A stretch of DNA of 64,000 bases from Nocardia africana NBRC 100379 (GTDB lineage Bacteria > Actinomycetota > Actinomycetes > Mycobacteriales > Mycobacteriaceae): assembly GCF_001612635.1 (NCBI RefSeq), contig NZ_BDAV01000012.1, positions 328,054 through 392,053 of the forward strand. Reading direction: 5' to 3'. Positions 33,757 through 42,661 of this stretch are shown here, one piece after another. The notes under the pieces are model-generated. The model searched no databases. It was given only the letters and a program-made list of their open reading frames with translations, and was not told the DNA's origin. The position numbers and the translations under genes are program-made. The first letter of the stretch is position 1. Every line of letters begins with the position of its first letter.

Positions 33757-35259
33757 ATGCTGAACAACGGTGCCCTGATCGCCGATCGGTATCGGCTGCA
33801 ACGTCTGATCGCCACGGGCGGCATGGGCCAGGTGTGGGAGGCATTGGACACCCGCCTGGACCGCCGGGTCGCGGTGAAGGTCCTCAAGGCCGAGTTCTCC
33901 GCGGATCCGACGTTCCGGCATCGGTTCAAGACCGAGGCCAAGACCACCGCACAGCTCAACCACCCCGGTATCGCCGGCGTCTACGACTACGGCGAGACCT
34001 ACGATCCGCAGGGTGGTGAGACCGCCTATCTGGTGATGGAGCTGGTCCAGGGCGAACCGCTGAACGCGGTGCTGAACCGGCTGGGCCGGCTCTCGGTCGG
34101 CCAGGGTCTGGACATGCTGGAGCAGACCAGCCGCGCCCTCGAGGTCGCCCATGCCGCGGGCGTGGTCCACCGCGATGTGAAGCCGGGCAACATCCTGGTC
34201 ACCCCCACCGGGCAGGTGAAGATCACCGACTTCGGCATCGCGAAGGCGGTCGACGCCTCACCGGTCACCAAGACCGGCATGGTGATGGGCACCGCGCAGT
34301 ACATCGCTCCCGAGCAGGCCACCGGCGAGGACGCCACCTCGGCCAGCGATGTGTACTCGCTCGGCGTCGTCGGCTACGAGGCGCTGTCGGGTCATCGGCC
34401 GTTCACCGGCGACGGCGCGCTGACGGTCGCGATGAAACATGTGCGCGAAGCGCCGCCGCCGATGCCGGCCGATCTGCCGCCGAACGTGCGTGAGCTGATC
34501 GACATCACGATGACCAAGGATCCGACGCGGCGCTATCACAGCGGCGGCGAATTCGCCGATGCCGTGGCCGCGGTCCGGGCCGGTCGCCGTCCCCCGCCGC
34601 CACGCGGAGGTGCGGTCCCGCAGACCGGCGCGACTCGCGTGCTCCCGCCCGGCCCGACCGCGGTGATTCCGCGCGGCGACTACGACGGCGCGACCGTCCG
34701 CTACCCGGCCGCCGAACCGGCCCGGGTGGGCGCGGCGGCGGGTTCGACGGCCATGATGCCCGGGCCCGGCGGCCCGGACGACGCCGAGAAGTCGGGATTC
34801 ACCACCGGTCAGAAGGTGATGGCCGGGCTCGGCGCCGGCGCCGTGCTGCTCGGCGGCCTGGCCGCCTGGGTGCTGCTCAGCGGCAAGGCCCCGGATTCGA
34901 CGGTGTCGCCGGTGAAGTCGACCACCTCCGTCGTCGCCCCTCCGCCGCCGCCGACCACGGTATGGACCACGACCGAGGAGCCGACGATCACCACCCAACC
35001 GGCCCCGCCGCCGGTGGTGACGACGACCCCCGAGCCGACCACGACGACCACACCCCCGCCGACCACGACCACCACGGCACCGCCGACGACCACCACCCGG
35101 GAGCGGCCGACCCGCACCACACGCCCCACAACACGCCCGTCCTACCCCTCGCTCGACCTACCATTGCCGGGGGCCGGCGATTCGCTACCGGGGGCCGGCG
35201 GCACGCACGAAGCCGACAGCAGTAGATACCCTGACACCTCCTCACAAGGACTGCCATGA
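33757..35259 (+). CDS. pknA: Membrane serine/threonine kinase PknA
   Basis: 500 aa from ATG 33757. The kinase domain spans 10-270: IATGGMGQVWEA (P-loop), RVAVKVLK (lysine), VVHRDVKPGNIL (catalytic loop), ITDFGIAKAV (DFG) and an activation segment with several Thr. A Pro/Ala linker is followed by one membrane helix near 350 (VMAGLGAGAVLLGGLAAWVLL) and a short Pro/Thr-rich outside part with no PASTA domains, as in mycobacterial PknA. It controls cell shape and division. Its stop overlaps pknB by 4 bases. Confidence 0.96.
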   Translation: MLNNGALIADRYRLQRLIATGGMGQVWEALDTRLDRRVAVKVLKAEFSADPTFRHRFKTEAKTTAQLNHPGIAGVYDYGETYDPQGGETAYLVMELVQGEPLNAVLNRLGRLSVGQGLDMLEQTSRALEVAHAAGVVHRDVKPGNILVTPTGQVKITDFGIAKAVDASPVTKTGMVMGTAQYIAPEQATGEDATSASDVYSLGVVGYEALSGHRPFTGDGALTVAMKHVREAPPPMPADLPPNVRELIDITMTKDPTRRYHSGGEFADAVAAVRAGRRPPPPRGGAVPQTGATRVLPPGPTAVIPRGDYDGATVRYPAAEPARVGAAAGSTAMMPGPGGPDDAEKSGFTTGQKVMAGLGAGAVLLGGLAAWVLLSGKAPDSTVSPVKSTTSVVAPPPPPTTVWTTTEEPTITTQPAPPPVVTTTPEPTTTTTPPPTTTTTAPPTTTTRERPTRTTRPTTRPSYPSLDLPLPGAGDSLPGAGGTHEADSSRYPDTSSQGLP

Positions 35260-37157
35260 CGACCCCGAAGAATCTGTCTTCTCGCTACGAACTGGGCGAG
35301 ATCATCGGATTCGGTGGTATGTCGGAGGTCCACAAGGCTCGTGACCTGCGGCTGGGTCGCGACGTGGCGATCAAGGTACTGCGCGCCGACCTCGCGCGCG
35401 ACCCCACGTTCTATCTGCGGTTCAAGCGGGAGGCGCAGAATGCGGCGGCGTTGAACCATCCGGCGATCGTCGCGGTGTACGACACCGGCGAGGCCGAGGT
35501 GGACGGCGGCCCGCTGCCCTACATCGTGATGGAGTACGTCGACGGCGAGACGTTGCGCGACATCGTGCGCGGCAAGGGCCCGCTGCCGCCGCGCCGGGCG
35601 ATGGAGATCATCGCCGACGTCTGTGCCGCACTGGATTTCAGCCACAAGAACGGCATCGTGCATCGCGACATGAAGCCGGCCAACATCATGATCAACCGCC
35701 AGGGTGCGGTGAAGGTGATGGACTTCGGCATCGCGCGCGCCATCGCGGACAGCTCGAATCCGATGACCCAGACCGCCGCGGTGATCGGCACCGCGCAGTA
35801 TCTGTCACCGGAACAGGCCCGCGGCGAGCAGGTCGACGCCCGGTCCGACGTGTATTCCGTCGGCTGTGTGCTGTACGAAATCCTCACGGGCCAGCCACCT
35901 TTCACCGGTGATTCGCCGGTCGCGGTCGCCTACCAGCATGTCCGCGAGGATCCGAAGCTGCCGTCGCTGGTTCATCCGGGCGTTCCGCGTGAACTCGATT
36001 CGGTCATCCTCAAGGCGATGAGCAAGAATCCGGCCAACCGGTATCAGTCCGCGGCCGAGATGCGTGCCGATCTGATCCGGGTGCTGGGCGGCCAGAAACC
36101 GCAGGCGCCGATGGTGATGACCGAGGAGGACCGCACCACCTTCCTCGGCAGCATGGAGCCCGAACCACGCAGCTACCGCACGGTCGAACGCAACGACGGC
36201 GACGACGAGCCGGAGCCCGAATCCGACGGGTCCAGACGCAAGTTGTGGATCGGCATCGGTGCGGCCGCGGCGGTCGCGGTGCTGGTCGCGCTGTTCTGGG
36301 TGTTGATCGGTCCGGGCAGCAGACCCGACCAGGTGGCGATCCCCGATCTGGCCAACAAACCCGCCCAGGAAGCCCAGAGCGATCTGGAGAAGCTGGGCTT
36401 CGGCGTCGCCATCCAGCAGAAACCCGACGGCAAGGTCGCCAGCGGCAATGTGGTCGCGACGCAGCCGCTGGGCGGCGCCCGCGTGGACAAGGGATCCACG
36501 GTCACCCTGCAGATTTCCACCGGACCGCAGCAGGTGCCGGTACCCCAGCTGACGAAACTCACTCAGCAGCAGGCCGAGCAGAATTTGAACGCGGCCGGGC
36601 TGCTGCTCGATCCCCAGATCCAGCGGGGTGCCTCCAGTCCCGAGGACAAGGACAAGGTGATCGCCGAATCCCCCGCTGCCGGAACCAAGATCGATGCCGG
36701 CTCCAAGGTGACGATCACCCTCGGCAAGGGGCCGGACCAGGTTCGCGTGCCCGATGTGGTGGGCCAGTCGATCGACGTGGCGGAACCGAATCTGGCCGAC
36801 AGCGCCGGGTTCAAGGTCGTGATCCAGAAGGTCAGCTCGTCCCGGCCCGCGGGTGAGGTGCTGTCCACCGATCCGGCCGGCGGCTCGATGGCCGACAAGG
36901 GTTCGACCATTACGGTTCAGGTGTCCAGCGATCAGATCACCATGCCGTCGCTGACCGGCCTCACCCCGTCGCAGGCCGTGGACAAACTGCGCTCGGTGGG
37001 CTGGACCGGCGGTGTCGGGCAGATCAGCCAGAGCACCCAGGGCACGTTCGACGCGAGCAATGTCGGCCGGGTGATCGATCAGCAGCCGCGACCGGGTTCG
37101 TCGGTGGCGCGCAATGCGACGATCACGATCGTCACCGGAGTACTGGGACCGCCCTGA
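35256..37157 (+). CDS. pknB: Membrane serine/threonine kinase PknB with PASTA repeats
   Basis: 633 aa. Kinase domain 10-275: GFGGMSEVHKA, DVAIKVLRADLARD, IVHRDMKPANIM, VMDFGIARAIA and an activation loop with the paired Thr of PknB. After a juxtamembrane segment comes one membrane helix (IGAAAAVAVLVALFWVLIG, near 330-350). Four PASTA repeats follow to the C-terminus (units starting VAIPDLANK, VPVPQLTKL, VRVPDVVGQ, ITMPSLTGL). PASTA domains sense muropeptides or lipid II. It is the last gene of the operon and abuts the convergent ribD-type gene. Confidence 0.97.
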   Translation: MTTPKNLSSRYELGEIIGFGGMSEVHKARDLRLGRDVAIKVLRADLARDPTFYLRFKREAQNAAALNHPAIVAVYDTGEAEVDGGPLPYIVMEYVDGETLRDIVRGKGPLPPRRAMEIIADVCAALDFSHKNGIVHRDMKPANIMINRQGAVKVMDFGIARAIADSSNPMTQTAAVIGTAQYLSPEQARGEQVDARSDVYSVGCVLYEILTGQPPFTGDSPVAVAYQHVREDPKLPSLVHPGVPRELDSVILKAMSKNPANRYQSAAEMRADLIRVLGGQKPQAPMVMTEEDRTTFLGSMEPEPRSYRTVERNDGDDEPEPESDGSRRKLWIGIGAAAAVAVLVALFWVLIGPGSRPDQVAIPDLANKPAQEAQSDLEKLGFGVAIQQKPDGKVASGNVVATQPLGGARVDKGSTVTLQISTGPQQVPVPQLTKLTQQQAEQNLNAAGLLLDPQIQRGASSPEDKDKVIAESPAAGTKIDAGSKVTITLGKGPDQVRVPDVVGQSIDVAEPNLADSAGFKVVIQKVSSSRPAGEVLSTDPAGGSMADKGSTITVQVSSDQITMPSLTGLTPSQAVDKLRSVGWTGGVGQISQSTQGTFDASNVGRVIDQQPRPGSSVARNATITIVTGVLGPP

Positions 37158-37166
37158 TCCCGGTAA

Positions 37167-37673
37167 TCACAGCGCGAGGTGGCGATTCATCGACATGGCT
37201 TCCTCGGCCAGGTCGGGCAGTTCGATCACCTCGACGCCGTGTTCGCGCAGATTCTCCACGCCGACGCAGTTCTCCACGAAGGTGCGCGGTTCCCGCCACG
37301 CGATGACGACGCGCGGAAGTCCGGCGGCCAGGATGCGGTCGGCACACGGGGCGCGCCCGGCCGAGGCCCGGGTCGAACACGGTTCGAGCGTGCTGTAGAG
37401 AGTGGCCTGTCCGAGGCGCGGATCGGCGCCGAGTTTGTTCAGCGCCGACTCCTCGGCGTGCACCTTCGCGTCGGTCTCGCGGGAGTAGCCGTGCGCGAGT
37501 TCCACGCCGTCCGGGCCGACGATCACCGCACCGACGGAGAAGGCGGTGGCACTCGGCGGGCACAGCCGGGCCAGGCCGATCGCGTGATGCATCCAGAATC
37601 GGTGCGCCCCCGGCCGGCCGGGGACACGACTGGCCGACTCGACCGACTCCCACGCATCAAATTCGGTTGTCAC
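37167..37673 (-). CDS. RibD-type pyrimidine deaminase domain protein
   Basis: 168 aa from GTG 37673, with GGAG upstream. The cytidine-deaminase-like zinc site is complete: K-V-H-A-E-E (His and catalytic Glu) and EPCSTRASAGRAPCADRIL (two Cys). HGYSRETDAKVHAEESAL is typical of the RibD deaminase half (2,5-diamino-6-ribosylamino-pyrimidinone phosphate deamination in riboflavin synthesis). Normally this is fused to a reductase; here it is a separate gene whose start overlaps the 3' end of the reductase gene by 17 bases. It may be an alternative, non-riboflavin RibD pair. Confidence 0.88.
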   Translation of the reverse strand: MTTEFDAWESVESASRVPGRPGAHRFWMHHAIGLARLCPPSATAFSVGAVIVGPDGVELAHGYSRETDAKVHAEESALNKLGADPRLGQATLYSTLEPCSTRASAGRAPCADRILAAGLPRVVIAWREPRTFVENCVGVENLREHGVEVIELPDLAEEAMSMNRHLAL

Positions 37674-38382
37674 CGGAGGTCTCCATCGTCGGCGAACTCC
37701 CATCGGACGGTGCCTGTCTCGGCAGATAACGCAGGACTGCGATGTCTCCGAGACGAGTGATATCCACCAAAGCCATTCTGCGCCGAGAACCGCCGGGAAA
37801 GTCGGCCGGATGCAGAAATTTCGGGGCCGCGCTGTCACCGACCAGCACCGGGGCGACCGCCATCAGCAGTTCGTCGGCCAGATCCGCCGCGAGGAACGCG
37901 GTGTGGATACGTCCGCCGCCCTCGACCATCAGGCGGCCGATCCCGCGCTCGCCCAGATCGTCGAGCAGCGCGCCGAAATCGACGGAGCTACCCAGGGCGA
38001 CGACCTCGGCGAGTCCGGCGAGCCGATCGCCCAGCCGCGCACGCCCGGCCGTGGTCGTATAGACCAGCCGGTCCCCGCCCTGTTTCCACAACCGCTGCCC
38101 GGGATCGAGGTCACCGCTCGCGCTCACGACGACGCGCACCGGGAACTCGGGTTTGCCCGCCGCGATCCGAGCCGCGCGCCGCCGCTCACTGCTCAGCGAC
38201 AGCCGGGGATCGTCACGCCGCAGGGTCTCGGCGCCGATCAGAATGGCGTCGGCCTCGGCACGCACCTGGTCGACGCGATCGAAATCCTCCGCATTCGACA
38301 GCAGCAATCGGTGCGGACCGGCGTCGTCGATATATCCGTCGACGCTCGTGGCCACCGACAGCACGACGTACGGCCGGGCCAT
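37657..38382 (-). CDS. RibD C-terminal-type pyrimidine reductase (DHFR-like fold)
   Basis: 241 aa from ATG 38382. The sequence starts PYVVLSVATSVDGYI, has the NADPH-binding VEGGGRIHTAFL segment, and ends with a GDIAVLRYLP strand, all typical of the RibD C-terminal/dihydrofolate reductase-like superfamily. It could reduce the deaminated riboflavin precursor produced with the neighbouring deaminase; related enzymes also act in natural-product or antifolate-resistance contexts. It probably shares a transcript with trpG upstream (91-bp gap). Confidence 0.88.
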   Translation of the reverse strand: MARPYVVLSVATSVDGYIDDAGPHRLLLSNAEDFDRVDQVRAEADAILIGAETLRRDDPRLSLSSERRRAARIAAGKPEFPVRVVVSASGDLDPGQRLWKQGGDRLVYTTTAGRARLGDRLAGLAEVVALGSSVDFGALLDDLGERGIGRLMVEGGGRIHTAFLAADLADELLMAVAPVLVGDSAAPKFLHPADFPGGSRRRMALVDITRLGDIAVLRYLPRQAPSDGSSPTMETSGDNRI

Positions 38383-38473
38383 CAGCGCCGCCGGGTCACG
38401 ACGACCGCGCCGGGGTCATGCATGCGCAAACTCCTTGTCACGGTACGGCTTTCGCGGGCGGCGCGACGAGCCG

Positions 38474-39112
38474 TCAGACCAGTGCGGCGACCTCGGCTTC
38501 GAGCGTCTCGACCAGGCCCTCGGCCGGCCGCTCGCCGCACACCTCTAGCCAGTTCGCCAGCATCCGGTGCCCGCCCTGGGTGAGCACCGATTCGGGATGG
38601 AATTGCACACCGTGGATGGGCAGGTCGCGATGCCGCATGGCCATCACGATGCCGCTCTCGGTCCGCCCGATCACCTCGATATCGCCGGGCAAGGTGTCCT
38701 CGAGCACGGTCAGCGAGTGATAGCGGGTCGCGGTGAACGGATCGGGCAGCCCGGCCAGCACTCCGGAACCGATGTGGAAAACCGAACTCGTCTTGCCGTG
38801 CAGCAGCTCGGGGGCGCGAGTCACGGTCGCGCCGAACGCCTCTCCGATCGCCTGATGCCCCAGGCACACTCCGAGCAGCGGAGTCCGGTTCCGGGCGCAC
38901 GCGCGGACCAGTTCGACACTCGCGCCGGCGCGGTCCGGGGTGCCCGGGCCCGGGCTGATCAGCAGGCCGTCGAAATCGGCGGCCGCGGCATCGGTGTCCT
39001 GCAATCGGGGGTCGTCGTTGCGCCAGACGGTCGCCTCGGCACCCAGTTGACCCAGATATTGGACCAGGTTGAATACGAAGCTGTCGTAATTGTCGACGAC
39101 CAGAACACGCAT
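38474..39112 (-). CDS. trpG: Anthranilate / aminodeoxychorismate synthase component II (class I glutamine amidotransferase)
   Basis: 212 aa from ATG 39112. Class I glutaminase: MRVLVVDNYDSFVFNLVQYL, the nucleophile in LLGVCLGHQAIGEAFG, and the His/Glu pair in GVQFHPESVLTQGG. It produces ammonia for chorismate amination, in tryptophan or folate synthesis depending on its partner. No partner subunit is in the window. This is the gene that flanks pknB and crgA in Mycobacterium (annotated trpG there); the pabA role is equally possible. Confidence 0.93.
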   Translation of the reverse strand: MRVLVVDNYDSFVFNLVQYLGQLGAEATVWRNDDPRLQDTDAAAADFDGLLISPGPGTPDRAGASVELVRACARNRTPLLGVCLGHQAIGEAFGATVTRAPELLHGKTSSVFHIGSGVLAGLPDPFTATRYHSLTVLEDTLPGDIEVIGRTESGIVMAMRHRDLPIHGVQFHPESVLTQGGHRMLANWLEVCGERPAEGLVETLEAEVAALV

Positions 39113-39194
39113 GGTTCGAGAGTACGTGGCGCCACCACCGATACGCAGCTGAGATAGCCTTTAGGCAGACCTGCACGCCGAATACGAGGACGTC

Positions 39195-39458
39195 ATGCCC
39201 AAGTCGAAGGTCCGCAAGAAGACCGACTACACGATCAACCCGACCAGCCGCACCCCGGTGAAGGTGAAGGGCGGGCCGTCGCCGGTCTGGTATGTGGCGA
39301 TCATGCTCGGCTTCATGCTGGCCGGTCTGGCATGGTTGCTGGTCTACTACCTGGGCGCCGACCACATCCGGTGGATGAGCGATCTGAACGCCTGGAACTT
39401 CCTCATCGGCTTCGGACTGATGGTGATCGGCCTGATCATGACGATGCGGTGGCGTTGA
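39195..39458 (+). CDS. crgA: Cell division protein CrgA
   Basis: 87 aa from ATG 39195 with GAGG upstream. A basic N-terminus (MPKSKVRKKTDYTINP) is followed by two membrane helices (VWYVAIMLGFMLAGLAWLLVYYL and FLIGFGLMVIGLIMTM) joined by a short loop containing HIRWMSDLNAWN. Complete and typical of CrgA, which links FtsZ with the membrane-embedded divisome and PBPs in actinomycetes. Confidence 0.96.
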   Translation: MPKSKVRKKTDYTINPTSRTPVKVKGGPSPVWYVAIMLGFMLAGLAWLLVYYLGADHIRWMSDLNAWNFLIGFGLMVIGLIMTMRWR

Positions 39459-39546
39459 TCGGGCACCCCTGATCCTTCTTACACGCGTGTGATTCATGCA
39501 CACCTGTGGATGACTCTGTGGACAACTCGAGGAGCAATTGGGGACC

Positions 39547-40065
39547 GTGAGCACACCGCCCGAACACCCCGAGTCCGACCGCCCCGGATCCACCCCGGAA
39601 TTCGGCAGTTCCGAGCCGGCGCCCCGGCTCAAGTGGTCCACGCCCGCGCCCGCCCTGGCGGCGGTGACCCTCGGCGGAGTGGCGCTGGCCGTGGCCGCCG
39701 CGTTCGCCTCCGACGCACCGAGCCGGCTGTTGATCGGCTTGGGTGCGGCACTGCTGCTGTGCCTGGCCGGCCTGGGCTTCCGTCAACGCCCGCGCCTGAC
39801 CGTCGTGCCCGGCAAACCGGCCCACCTGGTGGTTCGGGGCCTGCTCGGCCCGGTCACCTACGAACCCGACCAGATTCTGCGGGCACGGGTGGTCGGTTTC
39901 CGGCGGCTCGGGCGGAGCATTCCCAATCTGGAACTCGATGTCGACCACAAGGGTGAGGAGCGGCTGGTGATCTTCGGCCGCTGGGACCTCGGTACCCATC
40001 CTCAGGATGTCCTGGATGTGATGACCGTGCACGGTCTCGTTCCCGCCGACCCCCACACCAGCTGA
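39547..40065 (+). CDS. PH-domain membrane protein (CrgA-neighbour family)
   Basis: 172 aa from GTG 39547, which has GAGGAG 12 bases upstream; a TTG nine bases earlier is too close to it. Residues 1-30 are polar and Pro-rich, two membrane segments follow (ALAAVTLGGVALAVAAAF and LLIGLGAALLLCLAGLGF), then a bacterial PH-like domain (RLTVVPGKPAHLVVRGLLGPVTYEPDQILRARV). It occupies the place of Mycobacterium Rv0010c next to crgA. Function unknown; probably envelope-related. Confidence 0.82.
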   Translation: MSTPPEHPESDRPGSTPEFGSSEPAPRLKWSTPAPALAAVTLGGVALAVAAAFASDAPSRLLIGLGAALLLCLAGLGFRQRPRLTVVPGKPAHLVVRGLLGPVTYEPDQILRARVVGFRRLGRSIPNLELDVDHKGEERLVIFGRWDLGTHPQDVLDVMTVHGLVPADPHTS

Positions 40066-40104
40066 CGACCGGACCACCCGCAGACCGATCCGGCGGGAGC
40101 CGGA

Positions 40105-40974
40105 TCAGGCGAGAACCGCCGCACCCGCACCGATCACTGCGAGCGCCAGCACGGCGAGTGCGGCCACCGCACCCCAGCCGATCCACCGGATCGAATCCCG
40201 CGTCCGCGCCCGCAACCATTCCGGCAGGAACAGGATGGCGACGGCGGCGAGCGTGCCGGCCACCAATCCACCGAGATGGCCCCACAGCGAGATGCCGGGC
40301 AGGGACACGCTGATGAGCAGATTGATCGCGATCAACACCAGCATTTGCACCGGACTCTGCCGCAGCCGCAGCAGAATCACGGTCATCGCGCCGAACAGAC
40401 CGTAGATGGCGCCGGAGGCACCGGCCGTGGCGGAATCGGTGGCGAGCCACATGACCGCCGCCGATCCGCCGAGCAGCGACACCAGGTAGATCGCGAGGAA
40501 GCGGGAACGTCCCAGCACGAGTTCGGTATCGCGGCCGAGAATGTAGAGGGCGAACATGTTGACCACCAGGTGCAGCGGCCCGTAGTGCAGGAACCCGGAG
40601 CCGAGGACGCGAATCCACTGTCCCTGGGCGACGAACTGCGGCGCCAGCACCCAGTCGTAGAAAAGCCGCGACAGATGATTGTCCGTCATACTGTGCGCTT
40701 GGCTCGCGGTGACGGCGAAGACCGCGACGTTGATCGCGATCAGCGCGTAGGTGACATACGGCGTGCGGCGGGCGGTGGCGAACGGACCGCCGACGGTCGG
40801 CTGAACGGGCCGAACGTCGGTGCGGCCCTGCGCGACACACTCCGCACAATGCTGTCCGACGGCGGCCGGTTGCAGACATTGAGGGCACGCCGGCCGCCCG
40901 CACCGCGTGCATGCCAGTCCGGTGGTGCGATCGGGATGGCGGTAGCAGGTCGGTGCGGGCGGTTGCGGATTCAC
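40105..40974 (-). CDS. Rhomboid-family intramembrane serine protease
   Basis: 289 aa from 40974. The N-terminal 60 residues contain a zinc-ribbon-like motif (CYRHPDRTTGLACTRCGRPACPQCLQPAAVGQHCAEC, a B-box-like His/Cys set). A six-helix rhomboid core follows: GSGFLHYGPLHLVVNMFALYILG, the catalytic serine in GASGAIYGLFG, and the catalytic His in LWGHLGGLVAGTLAA. It cleaves membrane proteins within the bilayer. The gene lies beside ppiA (14 bp gap) as in other Mycobacteriales. Confidence 0.95.
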   Translation of the reverse strand: MNPQPPAPTCYRHPDRTTGLACTRCGRPACPQCLQPAAVGQHCAECVAQGRTDVRPVQPTVGGPFATARRTPYVTYALIAINVAVFAVTASQAHSMTDNHLSRLFYDWVLAPQFVAQGQWIRVLGSGFLHYGPLHLVVNMFALYILGRDTELVLGRSRFLAIYLVSLLGGSAAVMWLATDSATAGASGAIYGLFGAMTVILLRLRQSPVQMLVLIAINLLISVSLPGISLWGHLGGLVAGTLAAVAILFLPEWLRARTRDSIRWIGWGAVAALAVLALAVIGAGAAVLA

Positions 40975-40988
40975 GAAACTCCGATGGG

Positions 40989-41516
40989 TCAGCTCAGGGT
41001 GATGCTCGAGATGACGACCGGCTCCTTCGGCCGGTCGTTGCGGTCGGTCGCGGTGGTCGCGATGGCGTCGACGACCTTGCGGGAATCGGCGTCGACCACT
41101 TCGCCGAAGATGGTGTGGCGACGGTTCAGATGCGGCTGCGGACCGACGGTGATGAAGAACTGCGAACCGTTGGTGCCGGGACCGGCGTTGGCCATGGCAA
41201 GCAGGTAGCCGCGGTCGAAGCGCAGTTCGGGGTGGAATTCGTCGGCGAATTCGTATCCCGGCCCACCACGGCCGGTACCCGTCGGGTCACCGCCCTGAAT
41301 CATGAAACCATCGATCACACGGTGGAATACGCTGCCGTCGTAGAACGGTCCGGAGGTGCCGCCGCCGGCGTTCTTCGTCGTGTAGGCCGCGCTGCCGTCG
41401 GCCAGGCCGACGAAATTGCGCACCGTCTTCGGGGCGTGGTTACCGAAGAGCGAGATCTTGATGTCGCCGAGGTTGGTGTGCAGGACGGCCACGGCGGTCT
41501 GATTCGGTGAGGTCAC
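40989..41516 (-). CDS. ppiA: Peptidyl-prolyl cis-trans isomerase, cyclophilin type
   Basis: 175 aa from GTG 41516. A single cyclophilin domain: VLHTNLGDIKISLFGNHAPKTVRNFVGLADG, FHRVIDGFMIQGGDPTGTGRGGPGY (catalytic Arg in FHRV), and NGSQFFITVGPQPHLNRRHTIFGEV. There is no signal peptide, so it is cytosolic. It assists protein folding. Its neighbours match the Mycobacterium ppiA locus near oriC. Confidence 0.95.
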   Translation of the reverse strand: MTSPNQTAVAVLHTNLGDIKISLFGNHAPKTVRNFVGLADGSAAYTTKNAGGGTSGPFYDGSVFHRVIDGFMIQGGDPTGTGRGGPGYEFADEFHPELRFDRGYLLAMANAGPGTNGSQFFITVGPQPHLNRRHTIFGEVVDADSRKVVDAIATTATDRNDRPKEPVVISSITLS

Positions 41517-41561
41517 GCCGAATATCGTGCCATGTCGGCTGTCCGTACTCGCGGGGCGCGC

Positions 41562-41765
41562 CTAGCCGGTGTGGGCCGCGTCGTCGGTCGAGGATGCGGT
41601 CGCTCCGCTCGCATATCCCAGCCGCGGCGGTTCGGCGGCCGGTTCCGGAAGCTGCGGGCGACGCGACACCGCCACCCATGCGGCACCGCCCGCGGCGGCG
41701 GCAACGCCCGCCGCGATGAGCCGATTACGCAACCGACCGGATTTCCGGGAACTGCCCAACTGCAT
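41562..41765 (-). CDS. Small single-pass membrane protein, possible CwsA-like
   Basis: 67 aa from ATG 41765. A basic N-terminus (RKSGRLRNR) precedes one hydrophobic helix (LIAAGVAAAAGGAAWVAV), then a Pro-rich tail ending SSTDDAAHTG. In Mycobacterium the gene at this position next to ppiA encodes CwsA, a small membrane protein that binds CrgA and Wag31. Position and topology fit, but length and sequence are too short to prove it. Confidence 0.55.
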   Translation of the reverse strand: MQLGSSRKSGRLRNRLIAAGVAAAAGGAAWVAVSRRPQLPEPAAEPPRLGYASGATASSTDDAAHTG

Positions 41766-41818
41766 GGCACCATGCTGTCACAGCCCCCGCCCGCCCGCAG
41801 TAGCGCCAGGTGAGAGCC

Positions 41819-42661
41819 TCACCGGCTGACGGACCTCTTGAACTGACGCAGTGCCAGCGGCACGAAGATCACCAGAATCGCCACCACCCAGATCAAGGTC
41901 GTCGCCACCGGATGCTGCAGCGACCACACATCCGGCGTCGGATTCGTCGGACTCGTGTTGCCGAACAGATCGCGGGTCGCCTGTGTCACCGCCGACACCG
42001 GATTCCATTCCGCCACCACGCGCAGCGGTGTCGGCAACACGTTGCTGGGCACGAAGGTGTTGGCGATGAAGGTCAGCGGGAAGATCACCATGAAACTGGC
42101 GTTGTTGAACACTTCCGGCGCCCGCACCAGCAAACCGACCACGGCCATGATCCAGGAAATCGCGTAGGCGAACAGCAACAGCAGGACATAGGCGAGTACG
42201 GCCTCGAGGAAGGAGCCGTGAATGCGCCAGCCGACGAGCAGGCCGGTCACCGACATCACCACCAGACTAACCACATTGATGGCCACATCGGCCACGGTGC
42301 GTCCGACCAATACCGCCGAAGGCGCCATCGGTAGCGAGCGGAACCGGTCGATGATTCCCCGCTGCATATCCTCGGCCAGGCTGGTGCCGGTGAACGTGGC
42401 GCCGAAGACCGAGGTCTGGGCGAAGATGCCGGCGATCAGGAATTCGCGGTACGAGGTGCCCTGCACGGTGATCGCCGATCCGAAGATGTAGGCGAACAGC
42501 AGGACGAACATGATCGGCGAGAGCGTCGAGAAGATCAGTACGTCGGGCACTCGTTTGATCTTGATGACATTGCGCTTGGCAATGGTCAGGCTGTCCCCGG
42601 CCACGATGGCCGCGCGTTCGGCCAGGGTCGGTCTGCGGGTGTCGGCCGCGGCGGTGATCAT
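41819..42661 (-). CDS. ABC-2 type exporter permease (DrrB-like)
   Basis: 280 aa from ATG 42661, overlapping the ATPase stop by 4 bases. The N-terminal soluble part contains the conserved TIAKRNVIKIKRVPDVLIFSTLSPIMFVLLF, followed by six membrane segments, and the ABC-2 signature SLAEDMQRGIIDRFRSLPMAPSAVLVGR. It resembles DrrB of drug and lipid exporters. It partners with the ATPase encoded just upstream on the minus strand. The substrate is unknown. Confidence 0.93.
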   Translation of the reverse strand: MITAAADTRRPTLAERAAIVAGDSLTIAKRNVIKIKRVPDVLIFSTLSPIMFVLLFAYIFGSAITVQGTSYREFLIAGIFAQTSVFGATFTGTSLAEDMQRGIIDRFRSLPMAPSAVLVGRTVADVAINVVSLVVMSVTGLLVGWRIHGSFLEAVLAYVLLLLFAYAISWIMAVVGLLVRAPEVFNNASFMVIFPLTFIANTFVPSNVLPTPLRVVAEWNPVSAVTQATRDLFGNTSPTNPTPDVWSLQHPVATTLIWVVAILVIFVPLALRQFKRSVSR

